Source: Rosenbergiella epipactidis (GTDB lineage: Bacteria; Pseudomonadota; Gammaproteobacteria; Enterobacterales; Enterobacteriaceae). Taken from it: a DNA stretch of 64,000 bases. Positions 9,827 through 18,957 of this stretch are shown in pieces. The stretch spans positions 434,001-498,000 of the forward strand of contig NZ_JABBFQ010000002.1 in NCBI RefSeq assembly GCF_018494055.1. The letters run 5' to 3'. Every line of letters starts with the position of its first letter. The stretch's first letter is position 1. The notes below the pieces were generated by a model, which made no database searches, had not been told where the DNA came from, and saw nothing but the letters and a program-made list of their open reading frames with translations. The position numbers and the translations under genes are program-made.

Positions 9827-11047
9827 ATGCTTATTCCTGAATGGTTTACCTCTGATACCGGTTCCGAACTGTGGTGGCAAGCACAACAGCTGCAGGGTGT
9901 GCCACGTATCGAGCGAATTGATGCGCAACAATGCCGCGTGACCTTCCTCTGGCGTCAGCCTGCTCGCCCCGCTGAGGCCCCCCCCATACAAGCGGTATGG
10001 CTCAATATTACGGGGATCACTGATCATCACCAGCCCGAGCCTCCGGTATCCTTAGTGCATTATCCTGCTAGCGATGTCTGGTATCTTAGCCTCACGCTTC
10101 CCACTGAGTGGCGAGGAAGCTATTGCTTGATTCCGGACTCAAAGAACGAGGTAGGAGTAGTGAAGCAAGATATTTTCCAGCGTCGTGAATGGTGGCGAGA
10201 ACAGTTTACACATGCCCAACACGATAGCCTCAACGCGTTACGTTCTTGGTCTGCAGGTCGAGGGATGTCTGTCTCTCCCCTTCACCTGCCTGATGCGCCT
10301 GCGCAGCCTGAATGGCAAGCATGGGATCGAGGAGAGCAACCACCGCTCCCCCTAAAGGTCATTGTCTGGAAGAGTGCTCGGTTAGGCAATGAACGGCGCG
10401 TGTGGTGCTACGGTTCGGCGAAAGAGGACGCTGCGACCTATCAGCATTTAGCGTTATTACTTGATGGCCAGTTCTGGGCCAACACCCTCCCTATCGCCAG
10501 CCCTCTGCAGCAATTAACGGATAGGGGAAAGCTTCCTGCTGCACTCTACATCATGCCTGAAATCATCGATCGCGAGCATCGCGGCCGGGAATATCCCTGT
10601 AATGCCGATTTTTGGCAGGCTATTAACGAAGAGTTACTCCCGCTAATCAAACAGACATTTCATTGGCGACAAGACCCCGCACGAACCCTGGTCACAGGGC
10701 AAAGTTTTGGTGGGCTGGCCTCAGTCTATGCGTGCCTCAACTGGCCACAATTTTACGGTAAAGCCCTCAGCCTTTCCGGATCCTTTTGGTGGCCGAACCG
10801 CGGGCATGCGGCAGGTTACCTGCTTCAACAGTTACAGCAGAAAGCCCCCGTTATCGCCCCACGAGAAATACTCTTGGAGGCAGGTTGCCGTGAAACATTA
10901 ATTTGCGAAGCCAACCGTGAAATGGATAAGTGGTTAAGCCATTACCACATCCCACATCGTTTACGCTATGTCGAAGGTGGACACGATGCACTCTGGTGGC
11001 GGGGAAGTTTATTAGATGGATTACAAGCGTTATGGAAGGACGAATAA
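9827..11047 (+). CDS. fes: Enterochelin esterase Fes
   Basis: Cytoplasmic esterase that hydrolyses the trilactone of ferric enterobactin to release iron. It has 406 residues from the ATG at 9827; a TTG at 9821 would add two. The N-terminal lid domain (about 1-180) is followed by an alpha/beta hydrolase with nucleophile elbow GQSFGG at 291-296 (Ser293) and the C-terminal catalytic histidine in GGHDALWW. It is followed by entF with 1 bp between stop and start; no ybdZ intervenes. A run of eight C at 9978-9985 lies in frame. Confidence 0.96.
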   Translation: MLIPEWFTSDTGSELWWQAQQLQGVPRIERIDAQQCRVTFLWRQPARPAEAPPIQAVWLNITGITDHHQPEPPVSLVHYPASDVWYLSLTLPTEWRGSYCLIPDSKNEVGVVKQDIFQRREWWREQFTHAQHDSLNALRSWSAGRGMSVSPLHLPDAPAQPEWQAWDRGEQPPLPLKVIVWKSARLGNERRVWCYGSAKEDAATYQHLALLLDGQFWANTLPIASPLQQLTDRGKLPAALYIMPEIIDREHRGREYPCNADFWQAINEELLPLIKQTFHWRQDPARTLVTGQSFGGLASVYACLNWPQFYGKALSLSGSFWWPNRGHAAGYLLQQLQQKAPVIAPREILLEAGCRETLICEANREMDKWLSHYHIPHRLRYVEGGHDALWWRGSLLDGLQALWKDE

Positions 11048-11048
11048 T

Positions 11049-14000
11049 ATGATGATTATCGATGACAGCGTAGCACAACAACTTTCCCCTGATGAGCACA
11101 ACACCGCCTCATCGTCAGTGAAGACTGGTCGGTTGCCACTGGTTGCCGCACAACCCGGGATCTGGGTTGCCGACCAGCTTTCTCCTTTTAGCAACGCCTT
11201 TGCCGTCGCACACGCTATCACGCTACCGGGGACACTCAATCTTGATCTAATGCAACAGGCGATTCAACAAGGGTTGGCCGAAGCAGACACCGTTAATTTT
11301 CGGTTTGATGAGCACGAAGGAGAAGCCTTCCAATGTTTTAGCCCCAACCTCGACTTTACGGTAGAGTCTATTGATCTCCGTGACGATCCTCAGGCGTTGG
11401 CGGCGGCACATGCCTTAATGGAAGCCGATCTACAAAGTCCTTTACGTATTACTGATAAAGGTCCCAAGGTTAGGCAGGTGCTGATACGTATCACCTCTGA
11501 ACAATGGATATGGTATCAGCGTTATCACCACCTGATGGTCGATGGCTTCAGCTTTATTGCCCTCACCAAACGGATTAGCGAAATTTATGCCCATTTGCGC
11601 CACCAGCAACCGCTAGCGGCATCACCCTTTACCGCATTCGATGAGGTGGTTGAGGAGTACCAAAATTACCAACACAGCACAACGTATCAAAAAGATAAGC
11701 GTTATTGGCTGGAGAAAGTCCCGCAGCTTCCCGACCCGCTAAGCCTTGCACAAGCGCCGCTAAATGGTGAAGTGGCTAGCCCGCAGGTAATACGTCACAG
11801 GATACAGTTTTCCGCTCAGCAGCTTGCTCCGTTACACCAACACCTCGCCGAATCAGGCCTCACGCCTGTCGATGCGGCGGTTACGCTCGTCAATACTTGG
11901 CTCGCCCATCTGACGGGCCAGCAACCTTTTAGCGCAGGCTTTATTTTTATGCGCAGAATGGGATCGGCAGCCCTTAGCGCAGTCGGGCCGGTGATTAATG
12001 TCTTACCTATGAGTGTTGGCTATCAACCTAGCTATACTTTTACCGAATTTGCAGGTCTTCTCAATAAAGAGATTAAGAAAAATCGACGTCATCAACGCTA
12101 CGATGCAGAGCAAATTAGCCGCGACTTAGGCTCAACCGGGGATAGTGCCCCACTGTTCGGCCCGGTATTAAACGTCAAACTCTTCGATTATCACTTAGCG
12201 TTTGAAGGCCAGAACGTTCATACCACGCACTTAGCCTCAGGGCCGGTGCGCGATATTGAAATAGCGTTAATCCTCGATAATCAAGGTGCCTTAACCTTAG
12301 AGTTCTTAGCTAATAGCAATCGTTACGACGAACACGCACTGTTGACGCATATTCAACGTTTGCCACTGATTATCGAACAGTTAACCGCACAGCCAACGCT
12401 AGCGCTCTCTGAACTCAGTCTTCTGAGCGAGCAAGAGCAGCTTCAACTGGTCAACGTTAATGCCACCGACATTGTTCTGCAAGACGATACTCTATGGTCG
12501 ATGATCGCCACACAGTGTCGACGTACTCCGGATAATATTGCGCTGGCTGATTCGCAGGTTGCGCTATCTTACGCACAGATGGAACAGCAGGTCATTGCCT
12601 TAGCTGCCGCACTTCAGCAACAGGGTGTACAAGCTGGCGATATTGTCGCCGTGGCGCTTCCGCGCTCCATCTATCTCTCATTAGCCTTGCAGGCAATCGT
12701 GCGGCTCGGCGCAATTTGGCTGCCGCTTGATACCGGCTATCCTGATGACCGCTTAGCCATTATGCTGGAAGACTCAACTCCGCGCCTAGTAATCACCGAA
12801 CAGGCACTGAGCAGCCGATTTACACACATTAACGACACGCCACATTATTATTATCAATCGCTATTTACCGATGTGCCGTTACTATCGGCCGCTGTTCCCG
12901 TCTCGACACAAGGGGCGTACTTAATTTATACCTCAGGTTCGACAGGTAGACCTAAAGGCGTGTTAGTCAGCCATCACGCGATCGTGAATCGCTTAAAATG
13001 GATGCAAAACCACTACCCGCTTGATGCTCAAGATGTCGTTATCCAGAAAACGCCAAGTAGTTTTGATGTGTCGGTGTGGGAGTTCTTCTGGCCATTAATG
13101 ACTGGGGCGAAGCTCTTTATGGCTCCTCCCGAGTGCCATCGCGATCCGGAGTGGTTGCAACAAGTCATGGTTGAACAGCATGTCAGCGTGACCCACTTTG
13201 TGCCGTCAATGTTAGCCGCGTTTTTAGAAAGCCTTACTGAAGCCACTGCCACGGCCTTACGTCAGCATCTACGTCTCGTCTTTTGTAGTGGCGAAGCCCT
13301 GCCCACCGCGCTGGCTCGTCAATGGGAACAAAGTGTAGCGATCCCGTGCCATAATTTATATGGCCCCACCGAGGCTGCCGTTGACGTGAGCTGGTTCCCA
13401 GCATTTGGCCCAGAACTTGCCGCGGTGGAAGGTCACAGCGTGCCGATTGGCTGGCCGGTTTGGAACACTCAGCTTCATATTCTCGATAGTCAGCTTAAAC
13501 CCGTTCCCTATGGTATAGCAGGTGAACTATGGCTAGGCGGAGTGCAGCTGGCAGAGGGCTATTTAGGTCGACCCGAGCTCACTGCCGAGCGGTTTATTGC
13601 CGCACCTTGGGACGCAACTCAACGCTTGTACCGTAGCGGCGATGTAGCCCGTCGTCTTACCCACGGTGAAATTGAATATTTGGGACGTAACGATGACCAA
13701 CTCAAAATCCGCGGTCAGCGGATAGAGCTCTCAGAGATTGATGCCGTTCTCCTTTCGTTGCCAGGGATTAAGCAAGCGGCATCCGTTGCCGTAAGCTTAA
13801 ATCAACAATTATCCGGTCTAGCCGATGACCGACAACTGGTCAGCTATATTATTGCTGACACGCCACAACAGATAGATTACCTTCGTCAGCAACTGGCCGA
13901 ACGACTACCAGCGCACATGGTGCCGGTGATCATTATTCCCGTCGAGGCGTTCCCGCTTAGCAGTAATGGTAAGTTAGATCGTAAAGCCTTGCCCGTTCCG

Positions 14001-15017
14001 AAACTTGACGATCACCACTCGCTGCGTGAACCTCAAGGTGCAGTAGAGGTTCAATTAGCCGCAATGTTTGCCGAACTCCTGCAGCGACCACAGGTCGCAG
14101 CAAATCAGGACTTCTTTGCATTGGGGGGGCACTCGCTCTTAGCAATGCGTTTAGCCGCGCAAATTCGTAAGCAGATGGATTATCCGCTTACCGTTGGCCA
14201 CGTGATGGTGAACGCAACCGTGGAAAAACTTGCACAGATCATTCAACAAAGCCCTGAACACGCAGACAGTGGATTACAAACCTTGTTACCTCTACGCCAA
14301 ACCCAGGGACCTCGTCTCTATTGCTTCCACCCGGCATCCGGATTCGCTTGGCAATTTAGCGTATTACAGCGGTATCTAGACCCGACATGGTCCATTATTG
14401 GTATCCAATCGCCGGATGAACAAGGCGCTTTAGGCGATGCGCAGCATATTGATGATGTCTGTGACCGGCATCTTGAGACGCTTCTGGCCGACCAACCCAC
14501 GGGGCCTTATTATTTTATCGGTTACTCCCTCGGTGGGACCTTAGCTCAAGGTATTGCATCACGGCTTGAAGCACGAGGAGAAAACGTTGCGTTTTTAGGC
14601 CTGCTTGATACGTGGCCACCTGAAACGCAGAATTGGGATGAGAAGCAGGGCAAAAATGTCTTAGATGAGCAAGTCATTGAAGAAGTCAACCGTGAGCGTG
14701 AGCAGTTTGTTCAAAGCCAACGGCAACAAGCAGGTGAGGAGCTTTCTCATCTTTTTGATCAGGTTGAAGCCAATTACGCCCACTCCGTGCGTCTATTAAC
14801 GACCGCACGCAGTCGTAAGACACAAGGGCAAGCGACACTATTCTCCGCCCTAAAAACGCAGCAACCTGGGTTAAGTGCGCAACAAGCTTGGGCACCTTTT
14901 ATTCAGCAGTTAGATATTGCGCCCATCGACTGTGCCCATGTAGAGATCATTTCACCGGCGATGTTTGAAACCATCGGCCCAGAGATCAACCGCCGCTTAA
15001 GGCATTTACTCTCCTGA
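11049..15017 (+). CDS. entF: Enterobactin synthase NRPS component EntF
   Basis: Activates serine, joins it to dihydroxybenzoate and trimerises and cyclises the product. The 1322 residues give domain order C-A-PCP-TE. The condensation motif HHLMVDG is at 160-166, the adenylation core TSGSTGRPKG at 628-637, the carrier motif LGGHSL has pantetheinylated Ser1029, and the thioesterase GYSLGG has Ser1160. The start is set by GGAAGGA 8 nt upstream of ATG 11049; ATG 11016 inside fes is rejected. The N-terminus is about 25 residues longer than in E. coli EntF before the conserved LPLVAAQPGIW. Loading with phosphopantetheine needs an EntD-type transferase not present here. Confidence 0.97.
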   Translation: MMIIDDSVAQQLSPDEHNTASSSVKTGRLPLVAAQPGIWVADQLSPFSNAFAVAHAITLPGTLNLDLMQQAIQQGLAEADTVNFRFDEHEGEAFQCFSPNLDFTVESIDLRDDPQALAAAHALMEADLQSPLRITDKGPKVRQVLIRITSEQWIWYQRYHHLMVDGFSFIALTKRISEIYAHLRHQQPLAASPFTAFDEVVEEYQNYQHSTTYQKDKRYWLEKVPQLPDPLSLAQAPLNGEVASPQVIRHRIQFSAQQLAPLHQHLAESGLTPVDAAVTLVNTWLAHLTGQQPFSAGFIFMRRMGSAALSAVGPVINVLPMSVGYQPSYTFTEFAGLLNKEIKKNRRHQRYDAEQISRDLGSTGDSAPLFGPVLNVKLFDYHLAFEGQNVHTTHLASGPVRDIEIALILDNQGALTLEFLANSNRYDEHALLTHIQRLPLIIEQLTAQPTLALSELSLLSEQEQLQLVNVNATDIVLQDDTLWSMIATQCRRTPDNIALADSQVALSYAQMEQQVIALAAALQQQGVQAGDIVAVALPRSIYLSLALQAIVRLGAIWLPLDTGYPDDRLAIMLEDSTPRLVITEQALSSRFTHINDTPHYYYQSLFTDVPLLSAAVPVSTQGAYLIYTSGSTGRPKGVLVSHHAIVNRLKWMQNHYPLDAQDVVIQKTPSSFDVSVWEFFWPLMTGAKLFMAPPECHRDPEWLQQVMVEQHVSVTHFVPSMLAAFLESLTEATATALRQHLRLVFCSGEALPTALARQWEQSVAIPCHNLYGPTEAAVDVSWFPAFGPELAAVEGHSVPIGWPVWNTQLHILDSQLKPVPYGIAGELWLGGVQLAEGYLGRPELTAERFIAAPWDATQRLYRSGDVARRLTHGEIEYLGRNDDQLKIRGQRIELSEIDAVLLSLPGIKQAASVAVSLNQQLSGLADDRQLVSYIIADTPQQIDYLRQQLAERLPAHMVPVIIIPVEAFPLSSNGKLDRKALPVPKLDDHHSLREPQGAVEVQLAAMFAELLQRPQVAANQDFFALGGHSLLAMRLAAQIRKQMDYPLTVGHVMVNATVEKLAQIIQQSPEHADSGLQTLLPLRQTQGPRLYCFHPASGFAWQFSVLQRYLDPTWSIIGIQSPDEQGALGDAQHIDDVCDRHLETLLADQPTGPYYFIGYSLGGTLAQGIASRLEARGENVAFLGLLDTWPPETQNWDEKQGKNVLDEQVIEEVNREREQFVQSQRQQAGEELSHLFDQVEANYAHSVRLLTTARSRKTQGQATLFSALKTQQPGLSAQQAWAPFIQQLDIAPIDCAHVEIISPAMFETIGPEINRRLRHLLS

Positions 15018-15022
15018 TGCTA

Positions 15023-15046
15023 GAGGGGGCAGTTGCCCCCTCATTT
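15023..15046 (+). terminator. Terminator-like hairpin after entF
   Basis: Perfect arms GAGGGGGCA (15023-15031) and TGCCCCCTC (15034-15042) leave a very small loop, followed by only a short T run. It covers the stop codon of the convergent fepC. It is probably the end of fes-entF, but the weak U tract lowers confidence. Confidence 0.6.
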
Positions 15047-15832
15047 CCCGACGGGGACGATCATCGGTGTCCCTGCAATGGGATCAGCGATGATGACCGC
15101 TTTTAATCCGTAGACCTGCTCAATTAACTCCGCGGTGATAATCTCACTGGGTTTACCTTCGGCAATAATTGCCCCTTCACGCATCGCAATAAGATGACTG
15201 GCGTAGCGACACGCTTGGTTTAATTCATGCAGTACCACGACTAATGTTCGGCCATGGCGTTGGTTTAGCTCACGTAACAGTTCCATGAGTTCGATTTGAT
15301 GAGTGATATCCAACCATGTCGTCGGCTCGTCAAGGAGCAATAGCGGGGTTTGCTGTGCCAACACCATGGCAATCCAGACACGTTGCCGCTGCCCTCCGGA
15401 AAGCTGCTCAACGGGACGATCCGCCAAATGGTCGATATGAGTCGCTGCCATCGCCTCCGCCACGGCTTGGCTGTCCTCAAAACGCCATCCACCAAACAGT
15501 GACTGATGTGGATAACGTCCGCGTCCAACTAAATCTACGACGGTGATCCCTGCAGGAGTATGGCTATTTTGAGGAAGCAAACCGAGTTGTCGGGCAACCT
15601 CTTTCGCCGGTAACTGATGGATAGCCTGCCCATCAAGAATAACTTGGCCGGCGACCGGTTTTATCACTCGACTTAGCGCTTTTAATAGCGTCGATTTCCC
15701 ACAGGCGTTTGGACCAATAATCACCGTAAATTCGCCATCGGGAATCGTTACCGATAGCTGCTCTGCGACCGTTTTATTGTCGTAAGCCAACGTGAGGTCT
15801 CTCGCAGCAAGACGGGAAGAAGATAAACTCAT
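15041..15832 (-). CDS. fepC: Ferric enterobactin ABC transporter ATPase FepC
   Basis: Cytoplasmic ATPase that powers import through FepDG. It has 263 residues (E. coli about 271). Walker A is GPNACGKST at 40-48, the ABC signature is LSGGQRQRVWIA, Walker B is LLLLDEPTTWLD, and the switch histidine is in VVLHELNQ. Its start overlaps the fepG stop by 4 bp, giving coupled translation. Last gene of the fepBDGC unit. Confidence 0.96.
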   Translation of the reverse strand: MSLSSSRLAARDLTLAYDNKTVAEQLSVTIPDGEFTVIIGPNACGKSTLLKALSRVIKPVAGQVILDGQAIHQLPAKEVARQLGLLPQNSHTPAGITVVDLVGRGRYPHQSLFGGWRFEDSQAVAEAMAATHIDHLADRPVEQLSGGQRQRVWIAMVLAQQTPLLLLDEPTTWLDITHQIELMELLRELNQRHGRTLVVVLHELNQACRYASHLIAMREGAIIAEGKPSEIITAELIEQVYGLKAVIIADPIAGTPMIVPVGK

Positions 15833-16812
15833 GAACGTCTGGCCTCTCTAACCAAAAGTGACAATAGATAGATGCCGCCTACACTGACGGTAATCACCCC
15901 GACGGGAAGTTGATAAGGCAGGAAAGCGTGTTGGGCCAGATAATCCGCGGCCAGTAGTAATAGGCTGCCACATAATGCCGTATTCCATAATACACCAGAC
16001 GGGCTGTTAGCCAGACGCCGTGCAATCTGTGGTGCCACCAGCGCAACGAAAGAGACAGGGCCAATCACCGCGGTGGGTACCGCGGTCAGTAAAGTGGCGA
16101 GTAATAGCAATCCTAACCGCGTTCGCTCCGTGCGGATACCCAGCGCGCAGGCTAAGTCGTCTCCCATCTCCATCAGCCGCATCCGTTTCGCTAACATCGC
16201 GACCCCGAGTAGTGCGATGACTACCGCAGGAAAAACCAAGTTAACGCTCTGCCAATTTACGCCGTTCAGTGACCCAGCACTCCATAAGCCTGCGCTCATC
16301 GCGGTACTTAAGGAAGTTGAGGTCATCACCCAGCCATTAAACGACATAAGCAGAGCACGAATACCTATTCCTATCAAAATTAATCGATAAGGGGTGATAC
16401 CTTGACGCCAAGCCAATAGATAGATGATGGCGCCGGTTAACGCGGCGCTCACCAACGAGGCTAAGGTCATGGCGAACAGGTTACTGGGCCACAGTAGCAT
16501 AACGGCGAGAACGCCAGAGAAAGCACCCGCGTTAAGGCCTAATACATCCGGGCTACCCAGTGGGTTACGTAAAATGGATTGGAAAATCGCGCCGCTGATC
16601 CCTAGCGCCGCACCACAGAATACTGCAATCAGCACTCGGGGTAGCCGCCACTCGACGACAACTAATCGCAAGCCTGCAGGTCCGTTTCCCGTGAGGAGCA
16701 ACCATAGGTCGTGTAGCGATAGCGGGATAGCGCCACGACATAGTGCGCTTAACATCACCGATCCGACCGCGAGCAATAAGAAACAGAAAATAATCAGTGG
16801 ACGTTTCTTCAT
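15829..16812 (-). CDS. fepG: Ferric enterobactin permease subunit FepG
   Basis: One of two FecCD-family inner-membrane subunits that form the channel for ferric enterobactin. The 327 residues (E. coli about 330) are almost entirely hydrophobic, with roughly ten membrane segments. The family signatures RLPRVL (about 54-59), RNPLGSPDVLG and GPVSFVALVAPQIAR are present. It overlaps fepC and fepD by 4 bp on each side. Confidence 0.95.
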   Translation of the reverse strand: MKKRPLIIFCFLLLAVGSVMLSALCRGAIPLSLHDLWLLLTGNGPAGLRLVVVEWRLPRVLIAVFCGAALGISGAIFQSILRNPLGSPDVLGLNAGAFSGVLAVMLLWPSNLFAMTLASLVSAALTGAIIYLLAWRQGITPYRLILIGIGIRALLMSFNGWVMTSTSLSTAMSAGLWSAGSLNGVNWQSVNLVFPAVVIALLGVAMLAKRMRLMEMGDDLACALGIRTERTRLGLLLLATLLTAVPTAVIGPVSFVALVAPQIARRLANSPSGVLWNTALCGSLLLLAADYLAQHAFLPYQLPVGVITVSVGGIYLLSLLVREARRS

Positions 16813-17831
16813 GACATACCACGCCCTATCCGATGACGAACGAGAATAATTAAGACGGGGGCACCGATCAGAGCAGTGATAATCGATACCCGAATTTCAC
16901 CCGGGGCAATACTACGACCAATAATATCGGCAAGCAGTAAAACAGCTGGGGTGATTAACACTGTACCCGGTAAAAAATAACGATGGTCGCTGCCTAAGAT
17001 GCCCCGCGCGAGATGCGGCGCAACCAGTCCTATAAAAGCAATAGGGCCGGTCAGAGCGGTTGCACAGGCGGATAATAACGCGATCAGCAGTAGTCCACAC
17101 AGCTGAACAAGCCCGACGCGTGTTCCTAAGGTGCGAGCAAGGTCCTCGCCCATGCTGATCGCATTTAATGAGCGACTCAGTATCAACGTGCAAAGGGTAG
17201 CAATCGCTACCACCGGGCCAAGTAAGCTAAAGATCGTAAGTTGCCGTACATCTAATGACCCGGTTTGCCAGAAGCGCAGATGATCGTAAATATCGGGGTT
17301 TAACAGAGAGATACCACTCGTCAGCCCTTCTAAAATAGCTGCTAACGAAACACCTGCTAACGTCAGACGAATCGGGTTCAATCGGCCGCCGCGTCCCGCA
17401 CCGGTAATCGCCACGACAATGGCCGCCAAAAGAGCGCCTAAGAATGCTAAAGAAAAACTCTGCCAGAAAGAGAGTGTTCCCCAGAAACTTAATCCCACGA
17501 CGGTAACAAAACTGGCACCTGAATTGACGCCCAGTAGACCAGGATCAGCGAGCGGATTCCTGGTCAGAGATTGCATCAATGCACCGGCTAGCCCGAGCGC
17601 ACAGCCTGCGACTAAGCCAGCCAGGGTCCTCGGCAGCCGTGAATACCGGATGATGTCGCAATTCTCACTGTGACAGGTTTGCCACAGTGAGAGGCTTGAC
17701 CAGCTTTCTGATAAGGAAATCGTTTTGGCTCCGGTCAGTAAACTCACTATCACTAAGCCAAATAAGACGATTATTGCCCCGGAGAAGAGTCCTAAGGGTT
17801 TACACCACGGAGAAGATTGAGCGTTTTTCAC
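16809..17831 (-). CDS. fepD: Ferric enterobactin permease subunit FepD
   Basis: Partner of FepG in the inner-membrane channel. Signatures of the FecCD family are RLPRTLAG, RNPLADPGLLGVNSGA and GPIAFIGLVAPHLAR. The start is uncertain. GTG at 17831 (340 residues) follows the fepB stop by 1 bp, which suits coupling, while TTG at 17843 gives 344 residues and an 11-bp overlap with fepB. Neither has a strong ribosome binding site. In E. coli the divergent exporter gene entS lies between fepD and fepB; here the two genes are joined. Confidence 0.93.
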   Translation of the reverse strand: MKNAQSSPWCKPLGLFSGAIIVLFGLVIVSLLTGAKTISLSESWSSLSLWQTCHSENCDIIRYSRLPRTLAGLVAGCALGLAGALMQSLTRNPLADPGLLGVNSGASFVTVVGLSFWGTLSFWQSFSLAFLGALLAAIVVAITGAGRGGRLNPIRLTLAGVSLAAILEGLTSGISLLNPDIYDHLRFWQTGSLDVRQLTIFSLLGPVVAIATLCTLILSRSLNAISMGEDLARTLGTRVGLVQLCGLLLIALLSACATALTGPIAFIGLVAPHLARGILGSDHRYFLPGTVLITPAVLLLADIIGRSIAPGEIRVSIITALIGAPVLIILVRHRIGRGMS

Positions 17832-17832
17832 C

Positions 17833-18792
17833 TTAATGCACAAAGAGTTTTTCTAGCATCGCTAAAGTATGGGTCGCGCTGTAGTAATCTAAACGGAAAT
17901 TGTCGTTACCCAGCGGGTAGACATGCCCCTGCTTCACAGCAGGTGCTTGCTGTAGGAAACGATCATTATTCACTTGTTTAACCGTATCATTATCCGCGAC
18001 GAACATTAACCAGCTTTTGCCACTCAGCCCTTCACTCAATTTTTCACCAGAAAGCTGAATAATATCTTTACGCTGCCCCATACTGTGGCTAGTCGCCAGC
18101 CCGGTCGGTGTTGGTGCTAAGGTGAACCCTAACTGTTGTAGCAGTTTCCCTTGAGCGGAGTCGGCGGTCCAGAGATTCACCTCTTTCCCTCCCCCATTCC
18201 AAACAAAAGCGGAGACAGGCTCAGGAGGGAGTTTCAATTTGGGTTTTAATGCAGCAACGCGCTGGTCAAACTGATGAACTAAGGTATTCGCTTGATCTTC
18301 ATGACCGGTAGCTTGACCTAACAGCGTAACGATCTGCTGCCAGCTTTTATTGTCATAATTAACGACAATCACTGGTGCAATGCTTGAAAGTTGATTCACT
18401 AACCGTAGCGCGCTGTCGTGCCCCGTAGCGCTGACAACGATTAAGTCCGGGGCCTGCGCAGCCACCATCTCGGCATTCGCCTCACCAATATATAAGCGCT
18501 GTACATGCTTTTGCTTCGCCACAGCACCCCATTGGCTAAAAAAGCCTTGGTTATCGGTAAAGCGGCTATTCGGCACACCTGCACCGCTGGCTATCACGGG
18601 GGCATCGATGGCAAGTAACGATCCCGTCAGGGTAACACTGGTCGAGACGATTCTTTTCGGTGCACTCTTTATTGTCACCGTCCCATTATCCGTCACGACT
18701 TGCCTTGGCCAACCGGCAGCTTGACTCAGCCCTGCTAAAGGTAATAACACACTGACTAAGAGAATATTTAGCAGTCTTGAGCGTCGGATCAT
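17833..18792 (-). CDS. fepB: Periplasmic ferric enterobactin-binding protein FepB
   Basis: Captures ferric enterobactin in the periplasm and delivers it to FepDG. The 319 residues (E. coli 318) have a signal peptide of about 26 residues ending SQAAG, then a class III binding-protein fold with RIVSTSVTLTGSLLAID and RLYIGEANAE well conserved. It is the first gene of a fepB-fepD-fepG-fepC operon and divergent from entC over a Fur-box operator. Confidence 0.95.
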   Translation of the reverse strand: MIRRSRLLNILLVSVLLPLAGLSQAAGWPRQVVTDNGTVTIKSAPKRIVSTSVTLTGSLLAIDAPVIASGAGVPNSRFTDNQGFFSQWGAVAKQKHVQRLYIGEANAEMVAAQAPDLIVVSATGHDSALRLVNQLSSIAPVIVVNYDNKSWQQIVTLLGQATGHEDQANTLVHQFDQRVAALKPKLKLPPEPVSAFVWNGGGKEVNLWTADSAQGKLLQQLGFTLAPTPTGLATSHSMGQRKDIIQLSGEKLSEGLSGKSWLMFVADNDTVKQVNNDRFLQQAPAVKQGHVYPLGNDNFRLDYYSATHTLAMLEKLFVH

Positions 18793-18915
18793 AATGGCTT
18801 TCCTATATGAGCATCTAGTGCGTAATCCTAAGGTCTTAATGAGAAGTTAACCTTAAGCGGGCTTCATCAGTTGACAGGTAAGGGCGTTAAGCGTAGCTTA
18901 CCGCCAAAATTCAAA

Positions 18916-18930
18916 TGATAATCATTATTA
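18916..18930. promoter_or_regulatory. Fur box between fepB and entC
   Basis: TGATAATCATTATTA differs from the 7-1-7 Fur consensus at a single defined position. It is followed directly by more ATTATC-type half sites to about 18950. It ends 27 bp before the entC start and should control fepBDGC and entCEBAH together. Confidence 0.88.
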
Positions 18931-18957
18931 ATTATCTTATCATTTAATGGTGCTATT

